From positions 1 to 64,000 of the forward strand of contig JANQJU010000005.1 in the NCBI GenBank assembly GCA_028281495.1: 64,000 nt of DNA. Reading direction: 5' to 3'. This document shows, piece by piece, positions 1-9,000 of this stretch. The position numbers and the translations under genes are program-made. Each line of letters starts with the position of its first letter. The stretch's first letter is position 1. The stretch comes from SAR324 cluster bacterium. GTDB taxonomy: Bacteria; SAR324; NAC60-12. Below the pieces are notes generated by a model. It was not told the DNA's origin and made no database searches. It worked only from the letters and a program-made list of their open reading frames with translations.

Positions 1-511
1 CGTTATTCCGAGTCAACAAGCCTGTGGAATTGGTAATGATAAACTGCGAAGCCGAATGCCCCGATACCGCAGCCCCGGCTCCCAAATTCAAATTCGAACC
101 GTTCAATGTGACCGATCCGCTGCTCAAGGCAAGCGTGCCTGTGACGGTCATGGTGTCGGCTAATGTCACTCCACTGCTATTACTGATCGTTAGATTGCTG
201 AAAGAAGTGATGACTCCTGAGCTATTGCCCAAAGCTTGGGTGGAGGACCCATTGAGGATGACTGTTTCGCTATTTGGTGTATAGGTTCCTGAGTTACTCC
301 AGCTACCCGTGAGAGAAATCGTCCCGGAGCCTGCAGAAAGAGTGCCCGCATTGGTCAAGTTTCCGGGTAGAGTCAATGATCCCCCATTGAGATTCCAGGT
401 GCCATTGGTGGGAATCGTTAAGCCCGCTCCCCAAGCCTCTGAATGATCCCAAACGAGTTGGAATCCTCCACTCAGCAGGGCGACCATCCCCCAAACCATT
501 ATTCGTTTCAT
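1..511 (-). CDS. Secreted repeat/adhesin-like protein, N-terminal part (runs off window)
   Basis: Reading the minus strand from an ATG at 509-511 gives an open frame of 170 codons to the window edge, so the gene is partial. An AGGAGGT Shine-Dalgarno sequence lies just upstream. The N-terminus (MKRIMVWGMVALLSGGF) looks like a signal peptide. The mature part is rich in Gly, Ser, Thr and Asn with recurring segments such as GTLSAGSGTISLTGSW and GTLALSSGSVTLNGS, typical of beta-helix or autotransporter-like surface proteins. It has the same orientation as the two beta-helix-like proteins that precede it in transcription. The C-terminus is outside the window, so no anchor or translocator domain can be judged. 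An opposite-strand frame here is its shadow. Confidence 0.75.
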   Translation of the reverse strand, partial: MKRIMVWGMVALLSGGFQLVWDHSEAWGAGLTIPTNGTWNLNGGSLTLPGNLTNAGTLSAGSGTISLTGSWSNSGTYTPNSETVILNGSSTQALGNSSGVITSFSNLTISNSSGVTLADTMTVTGTLALSSGSVTLNGSNLNLGAGAAVSGHSASQFIITNSTGLLTRNN

Positions 512-550
512 ACATACCTCCTGTTGGGCTGGATCTGTGGAAAGCATCCC

Positions 551-2107
551 TCAGTCGTCATGGTTATTGGTGCTACACACCGAGGTTCCCGCAATGGGTG
601 AGAAAAAACGGTCATAAACATCAAAGCAATTGAGCGTCCCAGAGAGCAATGCCAGTGGGGTGGAACCCTCTACTAACGAATTCGCAATTCGGGCAGTCAA
701 GACCGACGTTCGAAATCCTGTGCCGACTGAGGCCGAAAACCGAGAATTTTGTACTTCGAGGACCGCGCCACTTGCTCCCAGACTCGCCGTCGCTTCAAAG
801 GCGGGGACGAGCGACGAACCGGTTCTTACATCGATATTGTTGATATGAAGGGTGGAGGCAGCCTGGAAAACTGCCGTTAATCCTATATTGGATTGTGAGG
901 AAAAACTACTTTCTCGGACCACCACAAAAGGCGAAGCGATTGAAAGCTCCATTGCGGTGAAGGCATCTCCTGTCGCAGCAATTGTCGAATTTTTGATTTG
1001 GATAGGTCCTATGCTGTTTTGATCTACGTAGCCTTTCGAGCCAGTTCCCTCCACGCTGATATTCACATTATTCAGTGAGACCCCAGCCGCACCGAGAGTC
1101 GTCACCCCCATAGAGGTCGTATCGACATTTGTAATCGTCACATCATTTGCGGTGAAAGCTCCCGTAGTATTGATCACGCCAAATGAACTGTTACCCGCCG
1201 ACATCTTCACAGTCACACGATTCAGAACCGTGTCTCCATTCGCAAGAATTCCAATTGCGCCGAAGGTATCGCCGCTGCCAACGATTGTGATATCGCGTAT
1301 TTCGCTCTCGTCGGCGGCTTGTAATACGATGTTATCAACCATTTCTAAGACAGTGGCTTTTTCACCCGATCCGGCCACACTCACGTAGCTGTGACTCGAT
1401 AAGTCCAAAGGCGCGGTCAGCGTGTAATGACCCGGAGCAATGTAAATCAGGCAGGGATTCGAACTCGAGGGCGTTCCGCACCAACTCGCAAGATTTGTCA
1501 CCGCATCATTGGGCGAGGTATAGTTCCCTCCAGTGGCTGCCACAATGGCCGTTTTGCCAATCGAGAGTCCTGAACTATTGCTGAGCGAGGCCGCTCCCTT
1601 CAAGGAATGCCAATTGCTGCCATCACTGATCACGGTCAGTGAGGTTCCTTTGGAAGATAGGCTCTTCGTTAACCCCCCATTGATCGTTTCGTTATCCTTC
1701 CCATCCAGGGTCACGGTGTTCCCGTCACCACTAATCACCAAAGAGTGGGTTCGCCCTTTGGCTCCAGAAGCCTGGGGGAGCGTCACCGTGAAGGCACCGC
1801 CAGAAGGATCCGCCAAGATCACTCCATCTTGATTGGTCATCGCATAGGCCGAAGTTTTGGCGGTATCTTCCACACTTTGGGTTTGCCGGGCAGCCGTTGA
1901 AAGATGAGTCTCTGAAATCGAGGTGGCCAACGTCAGGGCGGTATCTCCTGTGACTTTGAACAACGTGTTTCCTTCTGAATTTTTGATCGCAAAGCCACTG
2001 CTGGAATCCGAGGAGGGCAAAATGGCCTCGATATCCGCCGCCTTAATCCCACCGGAAACGCCCCCTAAGCAAACCAACATTCCAATAAACAATCTTCTAG
2101 AAAACAT
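551..2107 (-). CDS. Secreted right-handed beta-helix-like protein, paralogue A
   Basis: A secreted protein of 518 aa. The start is placed at the ATG at 2107 because AGAAGGGG lies just upstream and the N-terminus (MFSRRLFIGMLVCLGG) is then a signal peptide ending near KAAD. After it comes a domain with GFAIKNSEGNTLFKVTGD and LTLATSIS, reminiscent of fibre or appendage proteins, then a Thr/Ser/Gly-rich domain. From about residue 200 there is a run of short repeated strands (VTVKMSAGNSS, VTITNVDTTS, VNISVEGTGSKG) as in pectate-lyase-fold proteins. The C-terminus has two Cys, in LNCFDVYDRFFSPIAGTSVC. It is a clear paralogue of the protein at 2491-4044 over the whole length. Function is unknown; a surface adhesin or polysaccharide-active protein is plausible. 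No catalytic motif was recognised. Confidence 0.8.
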   Translation of the reverse strand: MFSRRLFIGMLVCLGGVSGGIKAADIEAILPSSDSSSGFAIKNSEGNTLFKVTGDTALTLATSISETHLSTAARQTQSVEDTAKTSAYAMTNQDGVILADPSGGAFTVTLPQASGAKGRTHSLVISGDGNTVTLDGKDNETINGGLTKSLSSKGTSLTVISDGSNWHSLKGAASLSNSSGLSIGKTAIVAATGGNYTSPNDAVTNLASWCGTPSSSNPCLIYIAPGHYTLTAPLDLSSHSYVSVAGSGEKATVLEMVDNIVLQAADESEIRDITIVGSGDTFGAIGILANGDTVLNRVTVKMSAGNSSFGVINTTGAFTANDVTITNVDTTSMGVTTLGAAGVSLNNVNISVEGTGSKGYVDQNSIGPIQIKNSTIAATGDAFTAMELSIASPFVVVRESSFSSQSNIGLTAVFQAASTLHINNIDVRTGSSLVPAFEATASLGASGAVLEVQNSRFSASVGTGFRTSVLTARIANSLVEGSTPLALLSGTLNCFDVYDRFFSPIAGTSVCSTNNHDD

Positions 2108-2182
2108 AATTCCCCTTCTCCCATGTGATAGGCTTTTTGGCGAAGGACCCAAACAAAGGCCAACAATCCCAAGCCACCTAGA

Positions 2183-2464
2183 TCATACCTGGGCGATATC
2201 TAAAAATTTGATGGATGTGCAGATTAAGGTCTTTAGCAAAACCCCGGAACAATTGATCATCGTCAATTGGATCCTGTTTTCGTTACACACTTGATGCAAT
2301 TGATGCAGCCGATGAATCGATTCGGAGGGAATCCGTTGGCATCGTTTCATGTTGAACGTGACTTGATTGATTTCTGACTGAAATTGACTCAGCAACGATT
2401 CAAGTGTCACCACTTGCCGAAAGGTCAGGGTGACTCCCGGAGTAACGATCAACTCTCGATACAT
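2183..2464 (-). CDS. Small STAS-domain-like protein
   Basis: A 93-aa protein lying between two paralogous surface-protein genes. The start chosen is the ATG at 2464 (MYRELIVTPG) with GAGTGAGG upstream; an earlier in-frame start would overlap the preceding gene. The pattern resembles STAS (anti-sigma-factor-antagonist) folds: an N-terminal strand, QVTFNMKRCQRIPSESIHRL in the position of the usual phospho-Ser loop and helix, then IQLTMINCS and a terminal helix with LICTSIKFLDIAQV, comparable to the common LxLTGLxxLFxI ending. The canonical DSSG loop is replaced by PSES, so phosphoregulation may be altered. STAS proteins normally act in partner switching with RsbW-like kinases; one such ATPase domain occurs at 23.6-25.5 kb, but no link is shown. 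Assignment is by pattern only. Confidence 0.6.
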   Translation of the reverse strand: MYRELIVTPGVTLTFRQVVTLESLLSQFQSEINQVTFNMKRCQRIPSESIHRLHQLHQVCNENRIQLTMINCSGVLLKTLICTSIKFLDIAQV

Positions 2465-2490
2465 GAAAACCTCACTCGATTCGGGATCCG

Positions 2491-4044
2491 CTAATTGTTG
2501 TTGGTATCGCAAACAGTAGTCCCAGAGATGGCAGAAAAAGCACTGTCATAGATATTAAAGCAATTCAGCGTTCCCGCCGTTTTTGACAGTTGCGTGGATC
2601 CTCTCAAATAAGAATTCGCCACACGGACAGTCAAATCCGCATCGTCTAATAGGAGAGCGGTATTGCCAGGAGCAGACAGTCGAGAGTCTCGTATTTCGAC
2701 CGTCGAACTGGTGTTTGCAATCGCCGCATTGAATGCAGGTGCTCCGGTGGAATCGGTCGTCAACTCAATATTTGTGAATTGCACTGTGGAAGCTGAAGAT
2801 AAGCTTAAACCAATCCCGCTCCCCAAGTTTGCCGTGACAATGCTATCTCGGACCAGAACCGAGGGGGCACTGGTTGCAATAGAAAGCGCGGCCCCCGACC
2901 CAAACGCGGAAACCTTTGAGTTTTTAATCTGAATTGGACCGGTGGAACTTAAATCCAGATAACCCGAGGCCTCATTGGCAATCACACTGATGTTGAGATT
3001 GTTCAGGGTGATCGATCCCCCCACCCCTGTCGTCAGGAGTCCAACCGCTCCCGCACCGGTGGTTCGGATTGTCACACTGTTCGCCGTGAGCGCAGCGGTA
3101 CTGCTGGCGACATGGATGCCATTTGTCGAGCTACCGGTACTCGACATAGTCACCGTTACCTGATTCAACAGAACGGCAGCGGCATCCACATGAATTCCGT
3201 ATTTTGCGTCTGTAGTCCCACTGCCCACAATGGTGAGATCACGCACTTCACTTTCTTTGGCAGGTTTCAGTACTGTGTCATTAGGCATGTCTAAAAATGT
3301 GGATTGCTCTCCAGCTCCTGCCACACTCACATAGCTGTGGCTCGATAAATCCACAGTCGCGGTCAACGTGTAATAGCCCGACGTGATATAGAGGAGGCAG
3401 GGGTTTGAACTGGAGGGGCTACCGCACCAGCTCGCAAGATCCGTCACCGCTTCATTGGGAGACGTATAATCCCCTCCGCTCGGTGCCACGACCGCGATTT
3501 TGCCAATTGAAGGACCGTTGCTGCGAGTCGCCGTGCTCAAAGAATGCCAGTTGCTCCCATCGCTGACCACGGTCAACGCGGTCCCCTTCGCCGACAAACT
3601 GGTCGTGAGCGACCCATCAATGGTTTCCGCAGCATTTCCATCAATGGTGACGGTATTCCCATCTCCACTCATCACAACCGAGTAGGTCCGGCCTGCCGAC
3701 CCGACGGCGGTGGGTAGAGTCACGGTAAACGCCCCGCTCGAAGAATCGACCAAGATCACTCCATCTTCACTGGTCATCGTATAGTTGGCGGTTTTGGCAG
3801 CACTTTCTAAGCTTTGGGTATGTCGTGCCGCCGTCGAGAGATAAGAGGCTGAAATCGAAGTGGCCAAAGTCAACGCTCCATCCCCCGATATTTTGAACAA
3901 CGTCGTTCCCTCCGAACTTTGGACTTTAAAACCACTGCTGGCATCCGAAGTGGTTAAGGTGGCTTCAATGTCCGCCGCCATACTGCCCCATGGCATACTG
4001 ACCAAGCCTATCAAGATTCCAATCCAAGATTTATTCGACAACAT
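2491..4044 (-). CDS. Secreted right-handed beta-helix-like protein, paralogue B
   Basis: A 517-aa secreted protein, paralogue of the 551-2107 product. The signal peptide (MLSNKSWIGILIGLVSMPWG, ending near SMAAD) is followed by the same fibre-like start (IEATLTTSDASSGFKVQSSE, GTTLFKISGDGALTLATS). The middle domain has FTVTLPTAVGSAGRTYSVVM and DGNTVTIDGNAAETIDG, then the shared block ASWCGSPSSSNPCLLYITSG, which holds two conserved Cys. The C-terminal half is beta-helix repeats ending LNCFNIYDSAFSAISGTTVC. The two paralogues align end to end, so this is a gene duplication rather than shared domains. It is first in transcription order of the minus-strand group (this gene, STAS protein, paralogue A, partial adhesin). 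The start at 4044 has a GGAAGGAGC Shine-Dalgarno sequence. Function is unknown. Confidence 0.8.
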   Translation of the reverse strand: MLSNKSWIGILIGLVSMPWGSMAADIEATLTTSDASSGFKVQSSEGTTLFKISGDGALTLATSISASYLSTAARHTQSLESAAKTANYTMTSEDGVILVDSSSGAFTVTLPTAVGSAGRTYSVVMSGDGNTVTIDGNAAETIDGSLTTSLSAKGTALTVVSDGSNWHSLSTATRSNGPSIGKIAVVAPSGGDYTSPNEAVTDLASWCGSPSSSNPCLLYITSGYYTLTATVDLSSHSYVSVAGAGEQSTFLDMPNDTVLKPAKESEVRDLTIVGSGTTDAKYGIHVDAAAVLLNQVTVTMSSTGSSTNGIHVASSTAALTANSVTIRTTGAGAVGLLTTGVGGSITLNNLNISVIANEASGYLDLSSTGPIQIKNSKVSAFGSGAALSIATSAPSVLVRDSIVTANLGSGIGLSLSSASTVQFTNIELTTDSTGAPAFNAAIANTSSTVEIRDSRLSAPGNTALLLDDADLTVRVANSYLRGSTQLSKTAGTLNCFNIYDSAFSAISGTTVCDTNNN

Positions 4045-4120
4045 AATGCTCCTTCCTCATTGATAGATTTTTCAAGGACTCCCTCAAAACAACGTTCCTC
4101 GTTCACACCTGTCTGAAGCT

Positions 4121-4198
4121 TATTCCTTCGACATCTGCCTGATGTGTATTCCTTCGACATCTGCCTCATGTGTATTCCTTCGAGGCCTAGCTGATGTT
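4121..4198. repeat. Three tandem copies of a 26-bp unit
   Basis: Units start at 4121, 4147 and 4173. Each begins TATTCCTTCGA and ends near CTGATGTG. Units 1 and 2 differ at one base, and unit 3 has a diverged middle (GGCCTAG). Degenerate echoes (GTTCCTCGTTCACACCTG, CCTTCCTGAAGTGTGAACG) flank the array. It lies in the 386-bp non-coding stretch 4045-4430, upstream of paralogue B and downstream of the hybrid kinase, where I see no gene. Confidence 0.75.
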
Positions 4199-4356
4199 TG
4201 TTCATTCAAGGAAGTATGAATCCAGTTCGTGAACTGTTGCCTTCCTGAAGTGTGAACGAGACTTTGTAAGAAAACGAGAAAGAACCGAGGAAGAAACGGG
4301 GAAGTTTTCCAAGAAACTTCAGTTAAATCAATGGGTTCTCGTGATGAGTGAATTCG

Positions 4357-4388
4357 GGAAGGAATTGGGAAGGAATTGGGAAGGAATC
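4357..4388. repeat. Short tandem repeat, 11-bp unit
   Basis: About three copies of GGAATTGGGAA occur in a row, just downstream of the stop codon of the minus-strand hybrid kinase. It looks like a simple slippage-type repeat. Confidence 0.7.
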
Positions 4389-4430
4389 CAATTTATTCAA
4401 CAATATGAAACAGTTACAGCCATACCCCCC

Positions 4431-7400
4431 TTAAGAGAGGTGTCGTTGATGAATGAGCTGTAACAATTGATTGCGTAGGTCATCCAGTTGACTGTGTTTA
4501 TCAAGAGGCAAGGTGCAATGCCCCAACACATAATTGGCGGTACGGACCACTGTCCGCCAACGGGGTTTTTGCGGGAGGTGTTTGAGATCCAAATAGCGTT
4601 CTGCAGCCCGGGCACGCACTCGATTTTCATCGGTATGCACGGACCACAGCCCACTTTTTTGAGCCAATTCGATCAGCGTGGTCTGCGTGGCATATTCCCA
4701 ACACACAACAGAAAACTGCATCACTTCCACCAAGATTTGGCGAAAACGGGTTTCAGGATTAAGATCGGGTTTGGAGACCGCCAGTTTAGCCAAGGACGCG
4801 TCCAGTTGTTTCAGTTCATTGATGAACATGGGATGCTCTTGGAATTGGTATGGATTGAGGTCTCCCAAAACATCGATCAATTGTTGCAAACGAAATCGGT
4901 TGACATTCAGTTCTTCAATAAGCGAGGGGGTGATGATGGCAGAAGACTGTTTTTCCTCAGACGTCGGAGGGGCTGACGTCGGAGGGGCTAAGGTGAACAC
5001 ACAAATCGTTTCTTCATATTCCAACACCGTTTGCCAAAGTTGCCCTTTCCACGGCACTTCCCCTCCACCCACGAGGGTCACATTGGGATGGTGAAGGGTT
5101 GCGGTGTTTTGGAACAACACCTCTGGCACAGCGGCAAGTGGATGATCGCTCCCGTTGGCAGGAACGAGTTGGGCGACCGGTTGATTCAACAACGTATCCG
5201 GGTCCAGATGCAGCCATTCACAGGCCAGTCGATTGAGAAAGACAATGAGCCCCTCCCCATCCACAGCGATCACCGCATCTTGACTGGCATCCAAAATGTG
5301 AGCCAGGCGTTTTTGGGACAAACGAAAGGTGAGTTCTTGACGCTGCACCCGTTCGATTTCCCATTGCAAGCGCTGGTTTTCCTGCAAAATTTGAGTCGCT
5401 CGCTTCTGCTGCAAATGGCTGCGAACACGTGCCAGTAATTCTTCTTTGTAAAACGGCTTGGCGAGATAATCATTGGCTCCTGCTTTTAAGCCTTGCACTA
5501 AGTCTTCCAATTGCGTCCGCGCCGTCAGCATGATGATGGGCAATTGAGCGGCATTGTAGGTCTCACGCAGTTGATGGCAAACTTCATAACCGTTGAGCCG
5601 GGGCATCATCACATCTAACAAGATCAGATCGGGCATTCGCTGCTGTACCACTTGCAACGCTTGAAATCCATCAATGGCCACCTCAACACGATACCCTTCC
5701 GACACTAACTGCCCTTCCACCACCTTCACATTGATCGGTTCATCATCCACGACCAAAATGGTTTCGGTAGACAGAGACTCCTGACTCGTCGATGGCGGAA
5801 GCCTATCAGGCGAGGGGGTATGGGCAATGGTCTCAAATGAGGGGGCCTCTGAAGAGGGTGTGTTTGACGATGAGGTCTCATGCCGCATTGCCAGTTTCGG
5901 TGAATCTGCTGATGCTGTCAGTGAATCCGCTGATGTTGTCAATGGATCCTGAAATGCTAATGGCAAGGACACGGTGAACGTCGAGCCTTGCCCCAATTGA
6001 CTGTCTAAGCCCAACTTCCCACCATGGAGCTTCACTAAATGCTGGGTGATGGCCAACCCTAAGCCCGTGCCTCCGTATTCTCGGCTAATCGAACCATCTG
6101 CTTGAAAAAAAGGTTGAAAGATCTGTTGTTGCTTTTCCGGTGCAATGCCAATACCGCTATCTTGAATGCTCACTTCCACGTGTTCGGCAATGGATTTCAA
6201 GGTGATGTGAATTTCTCCAGCATGTGTGAATTTGATGGCATTACTCAAGAGATTGATGAGGATTTGCTGCACTCGATTTTCATCGGCATACAACCAAATG
6301 GGTTCTTGAGGAAAATTAAGAATGATCGCCACCGGTTTATTCCCTAACATGGGGAGACAGATCCCTTCCACCAAGCGGATCAAGCTCAACAGTTCCACAT
6401 GACGAATTTGGAGTTCGAGATCCTGGTTACGGATTTTGGAAAAGTCCAAAATGTCATTCACCAACGTGGTCAGACGTTGGGCGCTACTGATAATCAATTG
6501 CAAGTGGTCTCGGTGCTGGGTTTGAACCAAGGCTTCGTCGGTTTGCATGGCTTCGCCCAAGCCAATGATACCATGCAACGGAGTTCGCAATTCATGAGAC
6601 ACATTGGCTAAAAACTCGTCTTTCACTTGATCGACACGTCGCAACTCATCCACGATTTGTTGTTGCAAGTGCAATGCTTCCTGTTGGGCCTTTTCCTTTT
6701 CTTCTCGCATAATTTTGTAGCGGCTGCTCAATCCCATGGATAAGAAGATCATTTCTAACCCCATGCTGACTAAATAATTCACAAATTCGGCTCCAGGTTG
6801 ATCCGGTAGGAGGTTCACACTTCGTGGAATCAACAACCCAAGTCCCAAGATCAACCCCACGCTGCTTCCCAAGACCCAATACGCCGGTGGATACCGTTGC
6901 CATGAACGCAGCGCACTGGCGATAAGCAGGATCGCAAAGGCCACCAGATGGCCAATAATGGCGATACGGCTCAACGTCAGCGAATGCACAAAAATCGTGA
7001 ATATTCCCAACCCCCCTGTGCCCCACACGGCAATCTGAATCACGCGGTCAAAACGAGGAAAAAATTGAGAGAGGCTCAGCAGATAACGGCCATATTGCAT
7101 GTAAAAACACACAAAAAAATATCGCACAGGGACGTTGAAGTTTTCGTCCCATCCTGGGAAATGCGGTTTGATATAGAGTTGACCCCACCCACTGACAAAT
7201 AAGACCGAACCCAATCCCGCTGAAGTGAACAAGGCGTAGTAGAGATAGCTGAAATCTCGAAGGGTCAGAAAATGCAACAAGCCGTAAATGATCAGCACGA
7301 GCATGATTCCAAAAAACAAGGCCCACGCCGTGTGATTCACTTGAAAATAATCAAACACGTTTTCTGAAGAACGCAACGTCAATCCCACTCGTGCTGTTCC

Positions 7401-7895
7401 CCCCAACGAGTTGACATGGAGGTAATAAGTTCGCTCCGTTTGAGCAGGGATCTGGATCGAATATACCAATTTGCTGTCGTGCAGCGGACGTTCTGCGGGG
7501 GCAACTCGGGATCCGCTTTTTTGCTGTCGATAGCTGCCGTCTGGCAGAATCTCATATAAATTCATATGGCGGACATAAGGGAACTGCTGAAACAGAAACC
7601 GCTGTTGCGTCCTTTTGGTGGGATTTTGGATCGTAAAACGCAGCCAATATTGAGTGCGAGTGGAACCAAAATTTAACCCTTGGGTGGTATTGGCCGCAAA
7701 CTGTCCCGCCAAAGGAGACTGCCGCACGTCTTCTAAAGTCCATTGCCCGGCTTTGTCTGAGAGAATGCTGAGATGCGAATTGATTTCCTGCCGAGGCATC
7801 GTATCACTCAAAACCAGCGGTTCTTGCGCCCAGATCGCTTTAAATCCAAACGATAAGTATAGTATTGAATAGACAAAAATGCGAAACCATCTCAT
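4431..7895 (-). CDS. 7TMR-DISM hybrid sensor histidine kinase with receiver and PAS domains
   Basis: A membrane sensor kinase of about 1154 aa. The start is placed at the ATG at 7895 (MRWFRIFVYSILYLSFGF), which gives a signal peptide and has AAAGGAAG upstream; an earlier in-frame Met lacks both. In order: periplasmic 7TMR-DISM extracellular domain (about 30-160), seven-helix membrane region (about 185-380), coiled coil, HisKA with HELRTPLHGIIG (His near 433), HATPase_c with NAIKFTHAG, DSGIGIAPEKQ and GGTGLGLAITQ, a Ser/Thr/Pro-rich linker, receiver (VVDDEPIN; phospho-Asp in LILLDVMMPR near 760; Lys in YLAKPF), PAS (about 865-915), and a C-terminal region of about 175 aa that I do not recognise. 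All catalytic residues look intact. The ligand of the DISM domain is unknown (carbohydrate-like in the family). It stands alone. Confidence 0.9.
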   Translation of the reverse strand: MRWFRIFVYSILYLSFGFKAIWAQEPLVLSDTMPRQEINSHLSILSDKAGQWTLEDVRQSPLAGQFAANTTQGLNFGSTRTQYWLRFTIQNPTKRTQQRFLFQQFPYVRHMNLYEILPDGSYRQQKSGSRVAPAERPLHDSKLVYSIQIPAQTERTYYLHVNSLGGTARVGLTLRSSENVFDYFQVNHTAWALFFGIMLVLIIYGLLHFLTLRDFSYLYYALFTSAGLGSVLFVSGWGQLYIKPHFPGWDENFNVPVRYFFVCFYMQYGRYLLSLSQFFPRFDRVIQIAVWGTGGLGIFTIFVHSLTLSRIAIIGHLVAFAILLIASALRSWQRYPPAYWVLGSSVGLILGLGLLIPRSVNLLPDQPGAEFVNYLVSMGLEMIFLSMGLSSRYKIMREEKEKAQQEALHLQQQIVDELRRVDQVKDEFLANVSHELRTPLHGIIGLGEAMQTDEALVQTQHRDHLQLIISSAQRLTTLVNDILDFSKIRNQDLELQIRHVELLSLIRLVEGICLPMLGNKPVAIILNFPQEPIWLYADENRVQQILINLLSNAIKFTHAGEIHITLKSIAEHVEVSIQDSGIGIAPEKQQQIFQPFFQADGSISREYGGTGLGLAITQHLVKLHGGKLGLDSQLGQGSTFTVSLPLAFQDPLTTSADSLTASADSPKLAMRHETSSSNTPSSEAPSFETIAHTPSPDRLPPSTSQESLSTETILVVDDEPINVKVVEGQLVSEGYRVEVAIDGFQALQVVQQRMPDLILLDVMMPRLNGYEVCHQLRETYNAAQLPIIMLTARTQLEDLVQGLKAGANDYLAKPFYKEELLARVRSHLQQKRATQILQENQRLQWEIERVQRQELTFRLSQKRLAHILDASQDAVIAVDGEGLIVFLNRLACEWLHLDPDTLLNQPVAQLVPANGSDHPLAAVPEVLFQNTATLHHPNVTLVGGGEVPWKGQLWQTVLEYEETICVFTLAPPTSAPPTSEEKQSSAIITPSLIEELNVNRFRLQQLIDVLGDLNPYQFQEHPMFINELKQLDASLAKLAVSKPDLNPETRFRQILVEVMQFSVVCWEYATQTTLIELAQKSGLWSVHTDENRVRARAAERYLDLKHLPQKPRWRTVVRTANYVLGHCTLPLDKHSQLDDLRNQLLQLIHQRHLS

Positions 7896-8163
7896 GAGCA
7901 GATCTTCCTTTGGATTGTAATGAAATGTGAATTCGGGAGAGGGCCTTTCATAATAGAACGCCACAATGCACGACAATTTTCATAGAAGTATGACTTCATT
8001 TGACAAATTGAATTGAGAAAAGATAAGGGGTCTTTGCAAAAGAATTCAAGAACCTCAAAGATTCTTTATCCGGAGCTGCTGGAAATGATCAGTTGTTTAA
8101 AGAAGAAGGGAAACAGCCATCCATCTTTTCATAAAGCTTATCCTTATCTCTTGTACTACGGGA
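7896..8163. other. Non-coding stretch between hybrid kinase and AstA-like module
   Basis: No supported gene. A 60-codon plus-strand frame (8013-8195) has no convincing ribosome site. Its last codons (GIRIGAKNLTG) are a remnant of the OpuAC-like binding-protein N-terminus that also occurs at 8997-9092, so this frame is best seen as an accidental fusion to a duplicated fragment. Confidence 0.5.
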
Positions 8164-8310
8164 TCCGAATAGGAGCAAAAAATTTAACCGGATAAATCAG
8201 TCAATAATTGTAATAAACTCAATAGTTTGAATCTGGGTAGGCCTTCATATCTAGGTTAGAATCTAATCGGTTAACTAACTGGTTTTTCTAACTTTATATA
8301 TGAGGGCACT
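8164..8310 (+). promoter_or_regulatory. Conserved leader, copy A (candidate promoter plus inverted repeat)
   Basis: This segment aligns with 9061-9201 at roughly 85% identity by eye, ending at the start codons of two acyltransferase genes. It starts with a binding-protein remnant (GGAGCAAAAAATTTAACC). Shared elements are a TTGAAT box at 8227-8232, TATCTA at 8248-8253 (15-bp spacing) and an inverted repeat GTTAGAA (8255-8261) / TTCTAAC (8286-8292). A promoter with an overlapping operator or leader hairpin fits, but is unproven. Confidence 0.5.
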
Positions 8311-9000
8311 ATGATTCGTAGAGCAACTGAAGAGGATATTCCATTGATGCTGAATATAATTAAACTTATGGGTTCTGGAATGGGGGCAAGCCTAAGAATA
8401 AATTCTGAAAAGTTAGCAACGAAACTTGAACAAGAAATTTGGTTTGTCCTAGTGGTCAAGAATTACATCGTGGGAATGTCAGGTTTGTGTTTTGTACCCG
8501 ATGGGGTTTGGGCTTATCATAAAAAAGAGTCGAAGCTGACACTTGAAAAAGCTTTTAGGAACTCCGTACAAATGTCTTCTCAATTCCTATTGCCACAATT
8601 TAGGCGCACTGGAATTGCACGGCGGCTGACATCAGGTCCATTGCAGTATATTAAAGAGAACCCCGATATGTTCCCGGACTTATTCTTTGGAGAAATGAGG
8701 GGATGTTATGATGACAATGGACGATGTCCATTCTGGTCTGCCTTTTCGTGGCCTTTTGGTTCTTATAACGAATACACAAGAGCTATTTATGAAGGAAAAG
8801 AGGAAGAGATCATTTCCAAGCTTCCCAAAGAAATCAACTTAGACACCATTCCGAAAGAAGCACGAAACGTTGTAGGAAAAGTTCATCCTGAAACAGAAGG
8901 CAACATGAAGTTGGCACCTTTGTTTGGCTTTCGTGTTGCTCCTTACATTTCATATAGTTGCGGAGCCCCATTTTTGTTTAGAGAAGGAAAACCACTATGA
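8311..9000 (+). CDS. Compact AstA-like (arginine N-succinyltransferase family) acyltransferase, copy 1
   Basis: A 229-aa GNAT-fold protein. Landmarks match the AstA/AruFG family: N-terminal MIRRATEEDI, the motif MGSGMGASL (family: TGGGLTSLP), WFVLVVKNYIVGMSGL, an acyl-CoA loop in LLPQFRRTGIARRL, GEMRGCYDDNGRCPFW (family: AEMRGVIDEHGYSPFW), then EARNVVGKVHPETEG and FGFRVAPYISYSCGAPFL. Bona fide AstA enzymes are about 340 aa; this one stops right after the GAP motif and lacks the C-terminal part. It is roughly 45% identical by eye to copy 2. GAGGG precedes the ATG. The stop overlaps the start of a truncated binding-protein gene (ATGA). The substrate may be arginine/ornithine or another amine; that is inference. 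Confidence 0.75.
   Translation: MIRRATEEDIPLMLNIIKLMGSGMGASLRINSEKLATKLEQEIWFVLVVKNYIVGMSGLCFVPDGVWAYHKKESKLTLEKAFRNSVQMSSQFLLPQFRRTGIARRLTSGPLQYIKENPDMFPDLFFGEMRGCYDDNGRCPFWSAFSWPFGSYNEYTRAIYEGKEEEIISKLPKEINLDTIPKEARNVVGKVHPETEGNMKLAPLFGFRVAPYISYSCGAPFLFREGKPL

Noticed and set aside
24..284. Plus-strand coding frame in the first 300 bases
   Set aside because: It is antisense to the partial adhesin-like gene, which has a signal peptide and a good ribosome site.
4121..4198. Possible CRISPR array
   Set aside because: Units are directly adjacent with no spacers, only three copies, and no cas genes are near.
8013..8195. 60-codon plus-strand frame
   Set aside because: Its end is a duplicated binding-protein remnant and its start has no ribosome site; no protein family.
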